Part shown: in pieces, positions 19,915 through 30,923 of the stretch
How the letters are laid out: every line of letters starts with the position of its first letter
Numbering within the stretch: position 1 is the first letter of the stretch
From: Pyrenophora tritici-repentis
Taxonomy: Eukaryota; Ascomycota; Dothideomycetes; Pleosporales; Pleosporaceae
Direction of reading: 5' to 3'
DNA length: 64,000 bases
NCBI RefSeq assembly: GCF_003171515.1
Contig: NC_089394.1
Span: 124,001-188,000 of the forward strand
The notes under the pieces: model-generated
The model's input: only the letters and a program-made list of their open reading frames with translations
The model's database searches: none
Told to the model about the DNA's origin: nothing
Made by a program: the position numbers and the translations under genes

Positions 19915-21288
19915 TTAATACATCCTCCTCACCCTCCCCACATCCTCTATACCCACCACGCCAGCAAAAGCCCTTAACGCATCCCTTGCTCTATCCCACC
20001 CAATCGCCATACCAACCTGTCACATAAACTTCCCCTCTAACTCCTCTTCCGTAAGCGGATTCTTAATACTACCTTTCGCATGCTCTATATGTCTTTCCAG
20101 CACAGCTCTATTATCAAATGTAAGTCTTACATACGCCTCTGCTCTCGACATAGCATCATCAACTACTACATTAACTTTCTTGCGCAGACGAACAACAGTC
20201 TCGTTGCTAATAACGTTATTAGTGAACTAAGCGGGCGTTGCTTAACCGTAGAGTAACGCCACAGCAGCGGCGTAGTAGATGCTAAATTTCGCCTGTGAAC
20301 TATCCTGCGGCTCCGTCTTCCCCGTTAGGACGAGGACCTCGGGGTTCCCACGCGCGTCCACGGTTTTAATATCGTGAACAAAACAGCCACCGCTGTCTTG
20401 CATCTCGCTGCTAAGCTAGATGCAAGCATCGATAGTAGGATGCATAACGATGCCACACGGATACAGTTTCCATGTATTCTTCTCAACCTCCTATACCGTA
20501 CCTAATTGGTCGAAATACGCGGCTGCGTTTTCCCGTGTGTTGACGACGTGCAGCCAGCCGTACTCTGCCTCGAGTGCTTGAAGAGAAGACGTATACCCGT
20601 TCTTTGCGAGTAAGGCTGCTAGCATACCTGTTTGCGCGGCGCGGCCAATATGCAGGGCTTTTGTGTCTGAGCCGAAGAATGCCTGCATGCCGATGACGTG
20701 CGTGGACGCGATGCCGATGGCGTGTTGGATCTGTGGTGTGGAGAGGTTGAATAACTTGGCTACGGAGATGGCGGCGCCGATGAAACCGGTGGTGGAGGTG
20801 GTGTGCCAGCCGGTGTTGTAGTGTTCCGGGGAGACGGAGAGGCCGAGTTTGCATTCTGCTTCTATGCCGGCGATGAATGCGGTGATGAATGCGGTGATGA
20901 ATTCGTGGCCGGTTATAGGGCCGTGTGCTTCGGCGATGGCGAGGAGGGCACTGGCGATGGGGCCGGCGGGGTGGATGATGGTTTCCAGGTGGGTGTCGTC
21001 GTAGTCGTCGACGTGGCTGGCGATGCCGTTGATGAGGGCCGCGGTTTGGGCGTCGGCGTAACGGAGGGAAATGAAGGAGTTTGAGCTTAGGACGCATGAT
21101 GTTGGGGGTCCGGAGAATTGGGTTAGGGTCGTATTTAGGGCTATTTGTGGTGCGGGCTGTGAAGTAAAACCTCCAATGGCACATCCAGCCCAGTTATAGA
21201 ATGATTTGTTAGCGGCTGCAAGAACACTGGGTGTAAGACTGGCGTATGTTAGGTTGGTAGCCCAAGTTGCGAGTTGTAGTGTAGCCAT
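19915..21288 (-). pseudogene. MmgE/PrpD-family protein, 3' part decayed
   Basis: The frame from the ATG at 21288 (MATLQLATWATNLTYASL) to a TAA at 19915 is 458 codons, a normal length for MmgE/PrpD proteins (2-methylcitrate dehydratase / cis-aconitate decarboxylase-like). The first ~265 residues are intact and contain the conserved GIASHVDDYDDTHLETIIHP, HEFITAFI and FGSDTKALHIGRAAQTG segments. The 3' 40% still aligns with the family (WKLYPCGIVMHPTIDACI, VRLTFDNRAV, LTEEELEGKF) but has five in-frame stops: TAG, TAG, TAA, TAG and TGA. Each is one C-to-T change from Gln, or from Arg for TGA (the second could also be Trp). A shortened product of 265 aa is possible but would lack the lid domain. 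Confidence 0.85.
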
Positions 21289-21673
21289 GGTGAACAGTTA
21301 CTATCACTGCATTGAAAACATGATGAAAGGGTTGGAGAATGCATCATATATAAAGCTTATCTGAAGATGTAAACATTGCCACTGCGGAGTATAGAATTCG
21401 GATAAAGAAGAAGATTTCACCAACTAAAGCTTGACAGGACGCCTCCACGTTCTGAGGTTGGACAAGGGATCATCTCACTAGCTAGACCACACATGAAGCT
21501 CGGAAAACAAGATCGGACAAGACGTTAGCGCGGTGATCTGCATTGGAGGTTGGGGAAATGGCGGTGTTAGTATTGTCCGGCGACAGAGTTGGCGCCGGCT
21601 CGCCTTATTATTAAAATGCAAAAGCCCCTTGAGCGTTCGTGGAGTATAATCGTGATTTGGATAACTTGATAAC
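21289..21673. other. Promoter side of the PrpD pseudogene; no gene
   Basis: Contains TATATAAAG on the plus strand near 21346, which reads as a TATATA box for the minus-strand PrpD gene. Nothing else is recognised before the LTR element. Confidence 0.45.
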
Positions 21674-21810
21674 TGTTGAGAAAGAATGACTCTCTCAGTC
21701 ATGGCATGTAAGTGTGTCAATTGCTAACTATACAAAGCTCGGCTAATATAGAGCGGTGTGGGTCATGTGACTTAGCGTCCTCGTGACAGGTGACCGGAAT
21801 ATTCTCAACA
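21674..21810 (+). repeat. Left LTR (137 bp)
   Basis: Identical over 137 bp to 23280-23416. It carries the TG...CA ends with the 9-bp terminal inverted pattern TGTTGAGAA / TTCTCAACA. Confidence 0.92.
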
Positions 21811-21943
21811 CTCCCCCATAAGCCGATCAGCTGTACCCACTACTTTGTATAGGTCTTGCAGTCGAAGCTTCTTCTCCCTTTATATGCTTCCACTGAACGC
21901 CTTGTATGCACTTTCCAACACTCCCCCAGAAGTGCCTTGTCAA

Positions 21944-22101
21944 CAGAGATGTCAACAAGCAAGTCAAGCTGGCTTGATTCTTATCGATTGCAGATCACAG
22001 ACAATATAGAGGCTCGTGCACAGTGGCACGTCCCAGAGAATGGTCTGTGATCTGCAATCGATAAGAATCAAGCCAGCTTGACTTGCTTGTTGACATCTCT
22101 G
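21944..22101. mobile_element. 158-bp palindromic hAT MITE, copy B, with TSD
   Basis: Identical to copy A (5265-5422). A perfect 8-bp duplication, CTTGTCAA, flanks it at 21936-21943 and 22102-22109, which fixes the ends and the hAT assignment. It is nested inside the LTR element, so it jumped after, or together with, that young element. Confidence 0.95.
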
Positions 22102-22199
22102 CTTGTCAACAAGAATGAAACCTCCCTGTCACCCTATAGTGGCCGTTACGTTGCGAGTCCCTCAAGTAAAGTGAGGTATCGGCCGAGTGAAGAGTTGAG

Positions 22200-22297
22200 G
22201 AAAGAAGGTCGAGAAAGAAGGTCGAGAGAGAAGGTCGAGAAAGAAGGTCGAGAAAGAAGGTCGAGAAAGAAGGTCGAGAAAGAAGGTCGAGAGAATT
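22200..22297 (+). repeat. 13-bp tandem repeat
   Basis: Seven units of GGTCGAGAAAGAA start every 13 bp from 22207 to 22285, one with a G for A change. Purine-rich on the plus strand. Located inside the LTR element. Confidence 0.9.
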
Positions 22298-22370
22298 TTC
22301 GCGTTTGAAAATCAAGGTAGAATCGATATCACCAACATACCGACTCTCCCTCGACTCCTACGTGAGAGTC

Positions 22371-22544
22371 AGCGCTCCCTCAGCTTGGTACTCCCAGTAC
22401 TCTAGCTGTGTACGCTCTCCTCTGTCCCAGCGCTCCCCCAGCTTGGTACTCCCAGTACTCTAGCTGTGTACGCTCTCCTCTATCCTAGCGCTCCCCTAGC
22501 TTAGTACTCCCAGTACTCTAGCTATGTACGCTCTCCTCTCTTGT
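22371..22544 (+). repeat. 58-bp tandem repeat, three units
   Basis: Units start at 22371, 22429 and 22487 (AGCGCTCCC...GTACGCTCTCCTCT), with a few transitions between them. Located inside the LTR element. Confidence 0.9.
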
Positions 22545-23051
22545 TGTCCCCGCTCCGTTCCTCCGCTCCTGCCTCCTTGTCTGTGTCCTATTCAGGGCTC
22601 CAGACCCTAACACCCTTATTCTCCCCATCGTTATATAAGCCTTTGCTTCTTTGCGTTTATTTAACGAAATCCTTTGGAAAGAAGATAAAAATCGATCGAG
22701 AAATCGGGTGGGGTAGGTGGGTAGCGTTCGAGAGAGTAAAAAAACTTCGAGCACCGTCAAACGGTAGGTTTTCGAGTTTAAGGAATTGAAAGTAGCTGTC
22801 GAACTGTAGCTACTAGTTTAAAAAGAAGGTCTCGAAAGGTTACTATCGATAGGCAGGCAATTCGAGTTGTTTTCGGAAGAATCGATGGTTACCGTCGGTA
22901 GGTAGGTATTCGAATCGTTGTCAAAAGGTTGGTTGAAAAGGGATAGAGCAACCATTGCTCTCTTCGACTCGCGCGTCGGAATTGGGTATAACTCGCCCAA
23001 GGTATCTTCGAGACGCTCCCAGCTTCTCCGGACGATAGTCCATTTTTCTTC

Positions 23052-23147
23052 GGACTTAATACCCTTCGCGGTAGCCAGGGCGACGGCCCAGTGTCTTCAG
23101 GACTTAATACCCTTCGCGGCAGCCAGGGCGACGACCCAGTGTCTTAG
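23052..23147 (+). repeat. 48-bp direct duplication
   Basis: GGACTTAATACCCTTCGCGG followed by AGCCAGGGCGACG and CCCAGTGTCTT occurs at 23052 and again at 23100. Located inside the LTR element. Confidence 0.85.
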
Positions 23148-23279
23148 AATATAGAAGGCGACGACCTCCTGGGTTGTTCTGGCGTAGACACGCATATACC
23201 AGCTTGCTGCCCATATCGAAGAAACGACACTCCGGACACTCACAATGCACACGCAAGCGCGTAAGCCGGGCTCATAACC

Positions 23280-23416
23280 TGTTGAGAAAGAATGACTCTC
23301 TCAGTCATGGCATGTAAGTGTGTCAATTGCTAACTATACAAAGCTCGGCTAATATAGAGCGGTGTGGGTCATGTGACTTAGCGTCCTCGTGACAGGTGAC
23401 CGGAATATTCTCAACA
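23280..23416 (+). repeat. Right LTR (137 bp)
   Basis: Identical to 21674-21810. The target duplication ATAAC follows. Confidence 0.92.
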
Positions 23417-23560
23417 ATAACCCAGTTAAGTACATGGCTATATCAGGATAACAACCATGTGGCAAGAACAACATAACGAAGGCATGAGCTCACAAAAGCA
23501 CGAGACGCAATAGCACCAACAAATAGGGTAATATCACTACAACAGACCTGAATATCCACC

Positions 23561-24811
23561 CTAAATAACGTTCGCATGCTGCTCAAACGCCTCAGTCTCG
23601 GGGTGCGCTGGTATTTTCCAACCCGACAAGCGCGACAGCGGATCCAGCCCAAGCTCTGCGCTTTTGAACCGTTGCGAAAGATCTGGGAGAGGCACACTAC
23701 TTGTGCGTATACCCAGTGAAGACCGTGGTCGCTGAGGAACCTCGTCATGCTCGTATATGCTGTAAAGGTTGCGAGTGGACTTTGCGCGTTCGACGATTGG
23801 GCTATTACGACGCGGGAGTTCAGAGTCTGGTGGCGCGATCATACGCTGTGTTCTTTCTCTGATAATCCTGTTCTTCTTTCGGTAGGAGGCTTCCCAGGAG
23901 TTGAGCTCGTGGACCAGCGCTGTGGGGACAGAGTCGGCGTAGACTTCTCGCTTGACGTTGCCCATTCCAAACTTGCAATGTTTCTCGCTGAAGTCCTTGA
24001 TAGCTTGGCCGAGGACTAGACGAAGCCTTTCGCATATTCGTTCTCCGAGTTGTGTGACCGCTATGTCATCTGATACCAGTCGACAGGCAAGCAACCTCTG
24101 GCTCTTTCCAAGTGTCCATTTGCTGTGTAGTAGGATAAGCCCGCGCGTCCAGAGAGAAGTGCTCTTGGCATGTAGCAATGTCTTCTTCCGATTCTCCACC
24201 CGACACATGTGTATTCGGAAGGCGAGCAGCTGTTCGAGGAGGTATGCCGGATCAATTCCGAGTTGCCGTGCCGGTTGCATGACGAAGCTGACGATGAAGG
24301 CGCGGTCATAGTCACTTAGCAGGCTTTGGCAATTCCTTGCGACGTTTTCGCAGACGTTGTTGACAGCCTCAGAGTACTTGTGTACAATGTGCAACTCGCG
24401 CGTAGAGAGGAGACTTGCGCGTTCAGCATGGATGCCTTTGATGAGTAAGGGAGGCCTGCATTCTTGTAGTCCTTGCTGTAGGTTATAGTCTTCGATATGG
24501 TAGCTGAATATGAGTATGTCGAGAAGCATGCGAGTGATAAGATCGCTGCACGTGGGCAGATCGGGAGGGAGTTGGTAGTCATGACCCCGAGTCACAAACT
24601 CCCTTGGACCCAGTGGCCATGATTCTTGAGCGATATCCGGTTCACAATCGACCGGTGATGCTGGGTTGAGAGAGTCTATTCGTTCACAAGGCTGTTGTAG
24701 ACTCGCTATATGATTGTGTAGGAAAGAGGTGGGTTCTGCAGGCTCTGCAAGTGGCTCATCCGTAGTGTCTCTCGATGACGGCCGGTTTGATGGTTTTGGA
24801 CGGCTCTCCAT
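23561..24811 (-). CDS. Uncharacterised protein, mostly helical
   Basis: A 416-aa single open frame on the minus strand, the first gene of the gene-dense core. I do not recognise a family. The N-terminal ~80 residues are polar, Pro/Ser-rich and probably disordered. Residues ~80-300 are helical with a regular hydrophobic pattern (LITRMLLDILIFSYHIEDYN, YLLEQLLAFRIHMCRV, ERICERLRLVLGQAIKDFSE). The C-terminal ~100 are again polar with Arg/Ser. There is no signal peptide and no transmembrane span. An upstream exon is possible but none is obvious. Coding bias (few stops in frame, mixed GC) and length argue that it is real. The 3' end lies only ~145 bp from the LTR element. Confidence 0.65.
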   Translation of the reverse strand: MESRPKPSNRPSSRDTTDEPLAEPAEPTSFLHNHIASLQQPCERIDSLNPASPVDCEPDIAQESWPLGPREFVTRGHDYQLPPDLPTCSDLITRMLLDILIFSYHIEDYNLQQGLQECRPPLLIKGIHAERASLLSTRELHIVHKYSEAVNNVCENVARNCQSLLSDYDRAFIVSFVMQPARQLGIDPAYLLEQLLAFRIHMCRVENRKKTLLHAKSTSLWTRGLILLHSKWTLGKSQRLLACRLVSDDIAVTQLGERICERLRLVLGQAIKDFSEKHCKFGMGNVKREVYADSVPTALVHELNSWEASYRKKNRIIRERTQRMIAPPDSELPRRNSPIVERAKSTRNLYSIYEHDEVPQRPRSSLGIRTSSVPLPDLSQRFKSAELGLDPLSRLSGWKIPAHPETEAFEQHANVI

Positions 24812-25605
24812 CGGGGCATGGATATCGAATTGCTGTTGTAACTGCGACCAAGGAAATTGGGGAATCCACCAGACGCCGGGCTGCGCTCACCAATGTGTGA
24901 TGTAAATGGGAAGAGAGCGAGGAACGAGAGAAACACGCCTACCTGTATGCATGTGGGCCCAAGCTGAATGCCGTGGTCTAACTTACCACAACACTCGAAA
25001 GTCTGGTTGAGGACATGCTCGTTGAAGGTCCGAAGTGGAGCCGTTGGTAGCGTTGCATCGTTGGTCTAGTATGTGAAGTTACTATGTTGTGCTGATGCTT
25101 GATACTGTTTACCTCTCATTATTGGTAATTGAAGCCGTTTTGGGTCTTTCTGTGTGCATATTGACAAGAGCGCAGTATGAATGATGTTATGGAGTTTGTC
25201 GCGATTCGATGTAATCTTGGAAATGAGCATGCAGCTGCATGTACTGCATGTAGTGTGACGACGACAAAATTTCGCAAAATCTGCATCAAAGTGCCTGTGG
25301 CTTGAGCATTCAGATGAGAAGTAATGCGATGGAAAGAAAGGAAGTTGCCAAACGCGTTACTATAGCCTCTGTAGACGAATATGATTGCGACACAAGATAG
25401 AGTCGTGGTAGTTTCAAGTTGGCGTGCCCGCTAGCGCGCCAAGATTTCGAGGCGGTCAGTGATGGCAGAAATAATTCTAGGACTGCACGCGAACGGAGAT
25501 TCTGCGTGCAGTAATGCAACCATACCAAGACAATTCGGAGTCGCAATATCAGATCGCAATAATTACAAGACTCCATTTTGTAGTTTCACAGTATCTCCCT
25601 CAAAC
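24812..25605. promoter_or_regulatory. Divergent intergenic region upstream of UTP7 and the uncharacterised gene
   Basis: Nearly 800 bp between two divergent starts. The frame of UTP7 is open for 49 codons upstream of its ATG but lacks conservation features. No clear TATA box. GCATGCAGCTGCATG-type palindromes occur near 25226. Confidence 0.4.
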
Positions 25606-27270
25606 ATGGCGACTGAACGCGGGGAAAAGCCCAGCACCGCAGTCCGGCGCAAGTCGCAAAACAGCGCACCAGTCCAAGACGAAGATGCCCGCGCAATCGC
25701 AGAGTTTACCGAAAAGGCCACACAACAATACGGTCGCGGCGAGCGGATACGGCCTAAATCAGTAAAGGACAAGAAGCTCCGGTCGAATATCAAAGCGCTC
25801 GAAGCGAAGAACAAGCAGGCGGCGATAGAGGCAAAGAATGTCGAGGTCCTCCTTGAGCACAATGCGGGCTTGTTGGAACCAGAAACTGAGCTGGAAAGAA
25901 CATACAGGGTACGGCAAGATGAGATCAAACGCGAGGTCAGCATCGAGACGGCAAAGAAGAGCTTTGAGCTGCGGTTAGACGGTCTAGGACCGTACGATGT
26001 ATGCGAGTACAGTCGGAATGGGCGTGATCTTCTGATCGCGGGCAGAAAAGGGCACGTCGCCACGTTTGACTGGAGAGATGGGAAACTGGGCTGTGAACTC
26101 CAACTCAACGAGACAGTGCGAGATGCGCGGTGGTTACACACCAGCAACCAGAAGAACTTTGCCGTGGCGCAGAAGAAGTGCGTCTACATCTACTCGGGCG
26201 ACGGTGTGGAGATGCACCAGCTCAAGAACCACGCCGAAGCCACACACCTCGAATACCTGCCTTACCACTTCCTCCTCGCCTCGGTGTCAACGGCCGGCAT
26301 AATACGATACACCGACGTCTCGACCGGTCAGTCGCTGCCACAACTATACACCAAACTCGGTCCTTCTACAGCTTTTGCGCAAAATCCTCACAATGCCATC
26401 CTTCACGTTGGTCACCAAAAGGGTCTCGTCACATTATGGTCACCCAACAGCGCTACACCACTCGTAAAGCTCCTCCCACACCGCGGCCCCGTACGTAGTA
26501 TCGCAATCGACCGATCAGGCACCTACATGGTCAGCACATCGCAAGACCGACGCATGTCCGTCTGGGACATAAGGATGTTCAAAGAGCTACACTCGCACCA
26601 TCTGCGCGTGCCAGGAACCACACTCTCAATCTCAGACCGCAACCTCACAGCCGTGGGATACGGCACCCAAGCTGCCATCTACAAAGACGACCTATTCCGC
26701 CTACACGCAGACTCGCAACCCCCCCCAACAATGCCGTACATGGCCTGGGGCGGTGCCGGCCAAAACATCTCCCGCGTCCGCTTCTGCCCCTTCGAAGACA
26801 TCCTCGGCCTCTCTCACGACGCAGGCTTCTCCTCCATCATCGTCCCCGGCGCCGGCGAACCAAACCCCGACACCCTCGAGCCCGGCACAAACCCCTACGA
26901 AACCTCCAAGCAACGCCGCGAAACAGAAGTCCACGCCCTGCTCGAGAAGATTCAACCCGAGATGATTGCTCTCGACCCCAATTTCATCGGTAACCTCGAC
27001 CTCGCGTCGCACGAGGAGCGGCAGAAGGAGTATAAAGCCCGCAGGGGCGAGCGGGAACCCGACAAGGTTGATTTACTGAAGAAGAGGGGGAAGGGGAGGA
27101 ATAGTGCGTTGAGGAGGTATTTGAGGAAGAGTGGGAGTCGCAATGTTATTGATGAGGAGAAGGAGCGGGCGAGGGAGGCGATGCGCAGTTTGCAGAAGAG
27201 GCAAGTAGAGAAGAGGGAGAGGTTGAAGAAGGAGTATGGACCGGCGTTGGAGAGGTTTGCGCGGAAGTGA
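25606..27270 (+). CDS. UTP7: U3 snoRNP protein Utp7 (BING4 family WD40)
   Basis: A 554-aa WD40 protein of the small-subunit processome, acting in nucleolar 18S pre-rRNA processing. The start is the ATG at 25606 (MATERGEKPS); the open frame upstream is not family-like. The N-terminal ~130 residues are basic and charged. A beta-propeller follows with recognisable blades (NGRDLLIAGRKGHVATFDWR, DRSGTYMVSTSQDRRMSVWD). The C-terminal BING4CT region contains RVRFCPFEDILGLSHDAGFS and SIIVPGAGEPNPD, then a Lys/Arg-rich tail (RYLRKSGSRNVIDEEKERAR). Length matches yeast Utp7. It is a single exon, convergent with TSR1, another small-subunit biogenesis factor. Confidence 0.95.
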   Translation: MATERGEKPSTAVRRKSQNSAPVQDEDARAIAEFTEKATQQYGRGERIRPKSVKDKKLRSNIKALEAKNKQAAIEAKNVEVLLEHNAGLLEPETELERTYRVRQDEIKREVSIETAKKSFELRLDGLGPYDVCEYSRNGRDLLIAGRKGHVATFDWRDGKLGCELQLNETVRDARWLHTSNQKNFAVAQKKCVYIYSGDGVEMHQLKNHAEATHLEYLPYHFLLASVSTAGIIRYTDVSTGQSLPQLYTKLGPSTAFAQNPHNAILHVGHQKGLVTLWSPNSATPLVKLLPHRGPVRSIAIDRSGTYMVSTSQDRRMSVWDIRMFKELHSHHLRVPGTTLSISDRNLTAVGYGTQAAIYKDDLFRLHADSQPPPTMPYMAWGGAGQNISRVRFCPFEDILGLSHDAGFSSIIVPGAGEPNPDTLEPGTNPYETSKQRRETEVHALLEKIQPEMIALDPNFIGNLDLASHEERQKEYKARRGEREPDKVDLLKKRGKGRNSALRRYLRKSGSRNVIDEEKERAREAMRSLQKRQVEKRERLKKEYGPALERFARK

Positions 27271-27476
27271 TGGGGGTAAGCGAAGGCAAGGCGAGGGGAA
27301 AAGTAGGAGCATTTTCATGGTGTTTTTGGAATGTAGTCTGATACCTACAATAACCCATCATGAACGGTTCTGCACTAGGAATTATACAAACTAAGAAAAG
27401 TAAACGCCATACGATTTTCCTATCTAAGAAACCCTATCATGATATCATAACTTCCCCCCACTACCAGTGAACCCAT

Positions 27477-29998
27477 CTACGCCTCCTCCCCCTCCCCCTT
27501 CCAAGCCCTCGCCCCCCTCGGCCAAACCCTCTTATAAAGACTCACAGCCACCGAATCCATCGGACTAATCTTAGCATCAAACATGGCCTTGTAGTACCCA
27601 TGCGTACCGAGACTCTCCTTGATGAACCCACTCCTCCCACGCTTCGTCCACAGCGGCAGACCCTTGAACCACTTGACGTCGGCGTCGTTGAAGAACATGT
27701 AGCGGACGGTGACGACGCGTTTGTTGATTTTGAAGGGGTGGCCGGTGAGGATGATGCGCTTGGCTATGATGCGGTTGCGGGAGGGGGGCAGGGAAGTTCC
27801 TGTTGCGACTAGGCGGAGGGAAGACGGGGAAGATGGGGTGCGGGTGAAGTAGAGGAGGGGCACGTTGCCCCATGTTAGGGGGCCGATGAAGGAGGCGATT
27901 GCAGACTGGCCTGGGTGGAGGAAGCGGGCGAATTTGTGGACGTTGTTTGGAGTGTTTCCGGCGTTTGAGAAGAGCTTGTGATGGGTTCGTTAGTTTTGAT
28001 ACATAGGTGGAGGAGAGATGTTATGACTTACAGGGTTGATGACCATTCGCCTTGGGCCACATTGCACGATCAGCTCCGTCTTTGACTTGATTGGTGATTC
28101 GTGCTCGGAGCTTAGCAGGATGCTGTAGTTGCAGGCTGCGCGTTTGTGCTCGTGGCGGAGGAGCGAGAACATGGCAATTGGTCGCGACTGGCTCTCTTGG
28201 AATTGTAGTGGGACACCGCGAATGTGTACGCTGACCCGGGTTCCTGGCTTGACACCACCAGCCCATGCTTCGCGCATGAACTTTGTAGCTGTACGTTTGT
28301 AGTCGGCAATCTCAAGTAACCGTTGCCACTCTTCTGGCTCATATGGTCGATCCTCCTCCGTCTCCCATTTGCTCATCTTCAGACTCTTCAGCCCTCGGTA
28401 ACGAAGGAGACGCTCTCGCGCATTGACATTTGGGGGCAGTTCGATCTCATCGGGGAACTCCAGATCATCAGCCTCTTCTGTTTTCCTCGACTTTCGGTAT
28501 GCCTCAATCTGTTCGGCCTCATCTTCTGGGGAAGGATCAAGGAACATTTCTGATTGTGGGTATTCTGAAGGTGCACCCTCTGTTATCGCCCTGCCATCAA
28601 CGTCCATGCCCTCCTCACCATCGGCAGGATGCGCAGGTTGGCTCTGGCCATCTTCTTGGTCCTCCATGTCGTCAAAGTCTTCAAAGTCTGATCCAGAATC
28701 TGACATGCCGTCTAGGTACCATGCAGCTTGGTAGTCACTAGTACCCTTGGGCAATCGTCTCCGCTTCGTAGGAGCAACTTCTTCTTCCTCGTCTGAGAAG
28801 TAGTGGTGGTCATCAATTAAGACACCCTTGCGTTCAGATGGTGCAACAGATGTGGCATAGTTGGTCACGTCGTCCATGAGCGTCTCCTCTGGCGCCAGCT
28901 CAGCGAGATCATCTTGGTCCTCGGTGGGGCGTTCCAGAGTGTCGTCAACTTCCGAGTCAACGGCCATCTCATCTTCCCTCTTCTTCCTCGTCTCAAGAGG
29001 GGCAGCTACAATCTTGTCGACTTGGAAGTCACCCCAATCTCCAACCTGCACCAGCCTGTCGGCCTTGAGTCCCAGGCCTCGAACAACTCCAGTGATGACG
29101 ACTTCACCAGTGCCGTCCTCATTGACGGCGGACTTTCCACCAGGCCACGCAATATCTTCAATAAACATGTAACTCCTCTGGTCTCTCCATCGAACGCCCT
29201 TGGTGGTGGTTGTGCATAGCGATCGAACGAGATTTGCGGCTTCTTGGCGGTTGTCGAGCGAGTAGACGCGCTCAGTGGATGGCAACCAGTGGGTGATGTA
29301 GGATTTGAGAGATGAAACGACCGAAGGCCTTTGCTTGGCGGGTTCGACCTTGTCTAGTCCCTGGCAAACTGTAAAGGTGTTGGAGATGCCCTGGCTCTCC
29401 ACTGATTTGAGTATCAACTCGCCCTCAGCATCCACCTCTTCATTTGCGGATAGTACAAAGACTACAAAATCGGCGACACGGCAAGCATCCAGAGCGGCTA
29501 GCAAGTCTCTCTTGACTGTCAGGTATTGCACCTTTTGCTTGAAGCGGTCGACGGTTGTGCGTGTCCAGCCCGCCTCGGGAACCTCGTCCTCAACGTCGAC
29601 ACTCGCATTCAAAGCGCGTGCAGCATCTGCTGTGGAAACATCGGCACATAGTGGAATAATAGCAGCGATTCTTGGGGCTCCATCCTTGCCGGCGAAAACG
29701 TTGGTCGACTTTGCGTGTTCGTGGTCCTTGTTGAGGCGCATTTGCTTCGCGCGGTTGCGGCGGTCGAATTTAGACATGACTTGCTGGTGAGGCGTCTTGC
29801 GACTGCCAAACTCGAACGAGAGAGAATTCACCTTGCCTATGCGATACAGTCAGAACAAACATCTCATGCGACGGCGCACAACTGACCCTTGCTCTGCTCC
29901 TTGAGCGCACCCTTGGTGGCATGGCGAGACTTGAAGCCTTTCTTGTCTTTTTTGGTCGTACTGCGATGGTGATGCGACGGTGCAGCCATGGGAGCCAT
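27477..29998 (-). CDS. TSR1: Ribosome biogenesis protein Tsr1
   Basis: Three exons on the minus strand: 29887-29998, 28032-29836 and 27477-27974. The introns are 50 nt (GTCAGT...CATAG) and 57 nt (GTAAGT...ACAAG, branch CTAAC). The spliced frame is 805 codons, 804 aa, close to yeast Tsr1 (788). The N-terminus is basic (KKDKKGFKSRHATKGALKEQ). An AARP2CN-type region includes RSYMFIEDIAWPGG. A long acidic middle follows (DEEEEVAPTKRRR, DFEDFDDMEDQEDGQ). The C-terminal RIBIOP-type domain is split by intron 2 (RRMVINP, then LFSNAGNTPNNVHKF). Tsr1 is a GTPase-like factor without a working nucleotide site that checks late cytoplasmic 40S maturation. Confidence 0.95.
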
Positions 29999-30923
29999 AC
30001 TGGCGCTTCCGCCTGTTTTGAATCGAAAGGGAATAGACGCCACTGTGCCGGTCGAGTGCCAGAGACGTTGGGTGGAATTTGGTGGAGTCGAGTGCGGGAC
30101 GCAACAATTTTGTTATCGCAATCGATTAGCGATAGCAATTTTGGCTCCTCGGCTGTGGCGTCATGCAGCATATTGGCACCCTTGCACCGCCACCGGATGG
30201 ACATGCAACACCAAGAAAGTACCGACAGTAATTCATTTTCATTCATGTCGTCTATGCCATCACCTCGGCTTCTTGGCTCCTTTCTCGCATTTGAACCGCG
30301 AATGTCCATGTCCATCTCTTCTTTTTGCAATTCATGCATGCCACCCATTCATCTTCTAGCAGATACGCTCATCATGTTGACTGTTCTGCGCGGCGACATG
30401 CAAACAAGGAAGACAATGTCAGATTGCCATGCCTCACCGGTTGCATCTAGATCGCATCCAAGAATCACGTCAAAAACAGCCAGTGGGCCTTCTCTCACCT
30501 CCGAATGGTGCATTCTAATATCGTGCCGTTTGCTTCGTAGCATCCCGCGCATCTATCATAGTCGTCTGCTTCAACATCTTACCTTCCAATGACGATAGTA
30601 CCCTGAACCAATCAATTGCCTTTCCCTTGGGTGCTGATGCTGTTATCTCCTCCGAAATCGCAGCTCGTCTCTGTCTATTACCTTCTTGTGTTGTTTGAAG
30701 CAGCTGCATCGGTGTGCGGTCGCGCCTGCCTTTACCCTGACTTCGCCCAAGCAAACGTCCTCCTCAGCCAGTACCTTGCAGCCTTCACCTACATAAACCT
30801 CTCCACTGCCAGTTCGCAACATTGATATAAAGCGCGCAACATCCATTTCTTCCCTTCTCCACAACACTCTTTCAAATCAAATATCAACAGCCACTCTTGA
30901 CTCAGCCTCCACCATCCATCACC
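29999..30923. promoter_or_regulatory. Divergent intergenic region, TSR1 / Stc1-like gene
   Basis: About 925 bp between two divergent starts. Overlapping ORFs on both strands have no domains. The last 100 bp before 30924 are C/A- and CT-rich, as is common in fungal leaders, and the start context is CACCATG. No other structure recognised. Confidence 0.5.

Larger units (their letters stand above)
21674..23416 (+). mobile_element. Non-autonomous LTR retrotransposon with identical LTRs
   Basis: Two identical 137-bp LTRs (21674-21810 and 23280-23416) start TGTTGAGAAAG and end TTCTCAACA. A perfect 5-bp target duplication, ATAAC, lies at 21669-21673 and 23417-23421. The 1,469-bp interior has no reverse transcriptase or integrase; it holds tandem repeats and a nested MITE. 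It is therefore a TRIM/LARD-like element that must be moved by another element's proteins. LTR identity implies very recent insertion. The strand is nominal. Confidence 0.92.

Noticed and set aside
20483..21084. Arg/His-rich minus frame and Gly/Val-rich plus frame overlapping the PrpD gene
   Set aside because: Both are alternative-frame shadows of the PrpD coding sequence; composition only, no domain.
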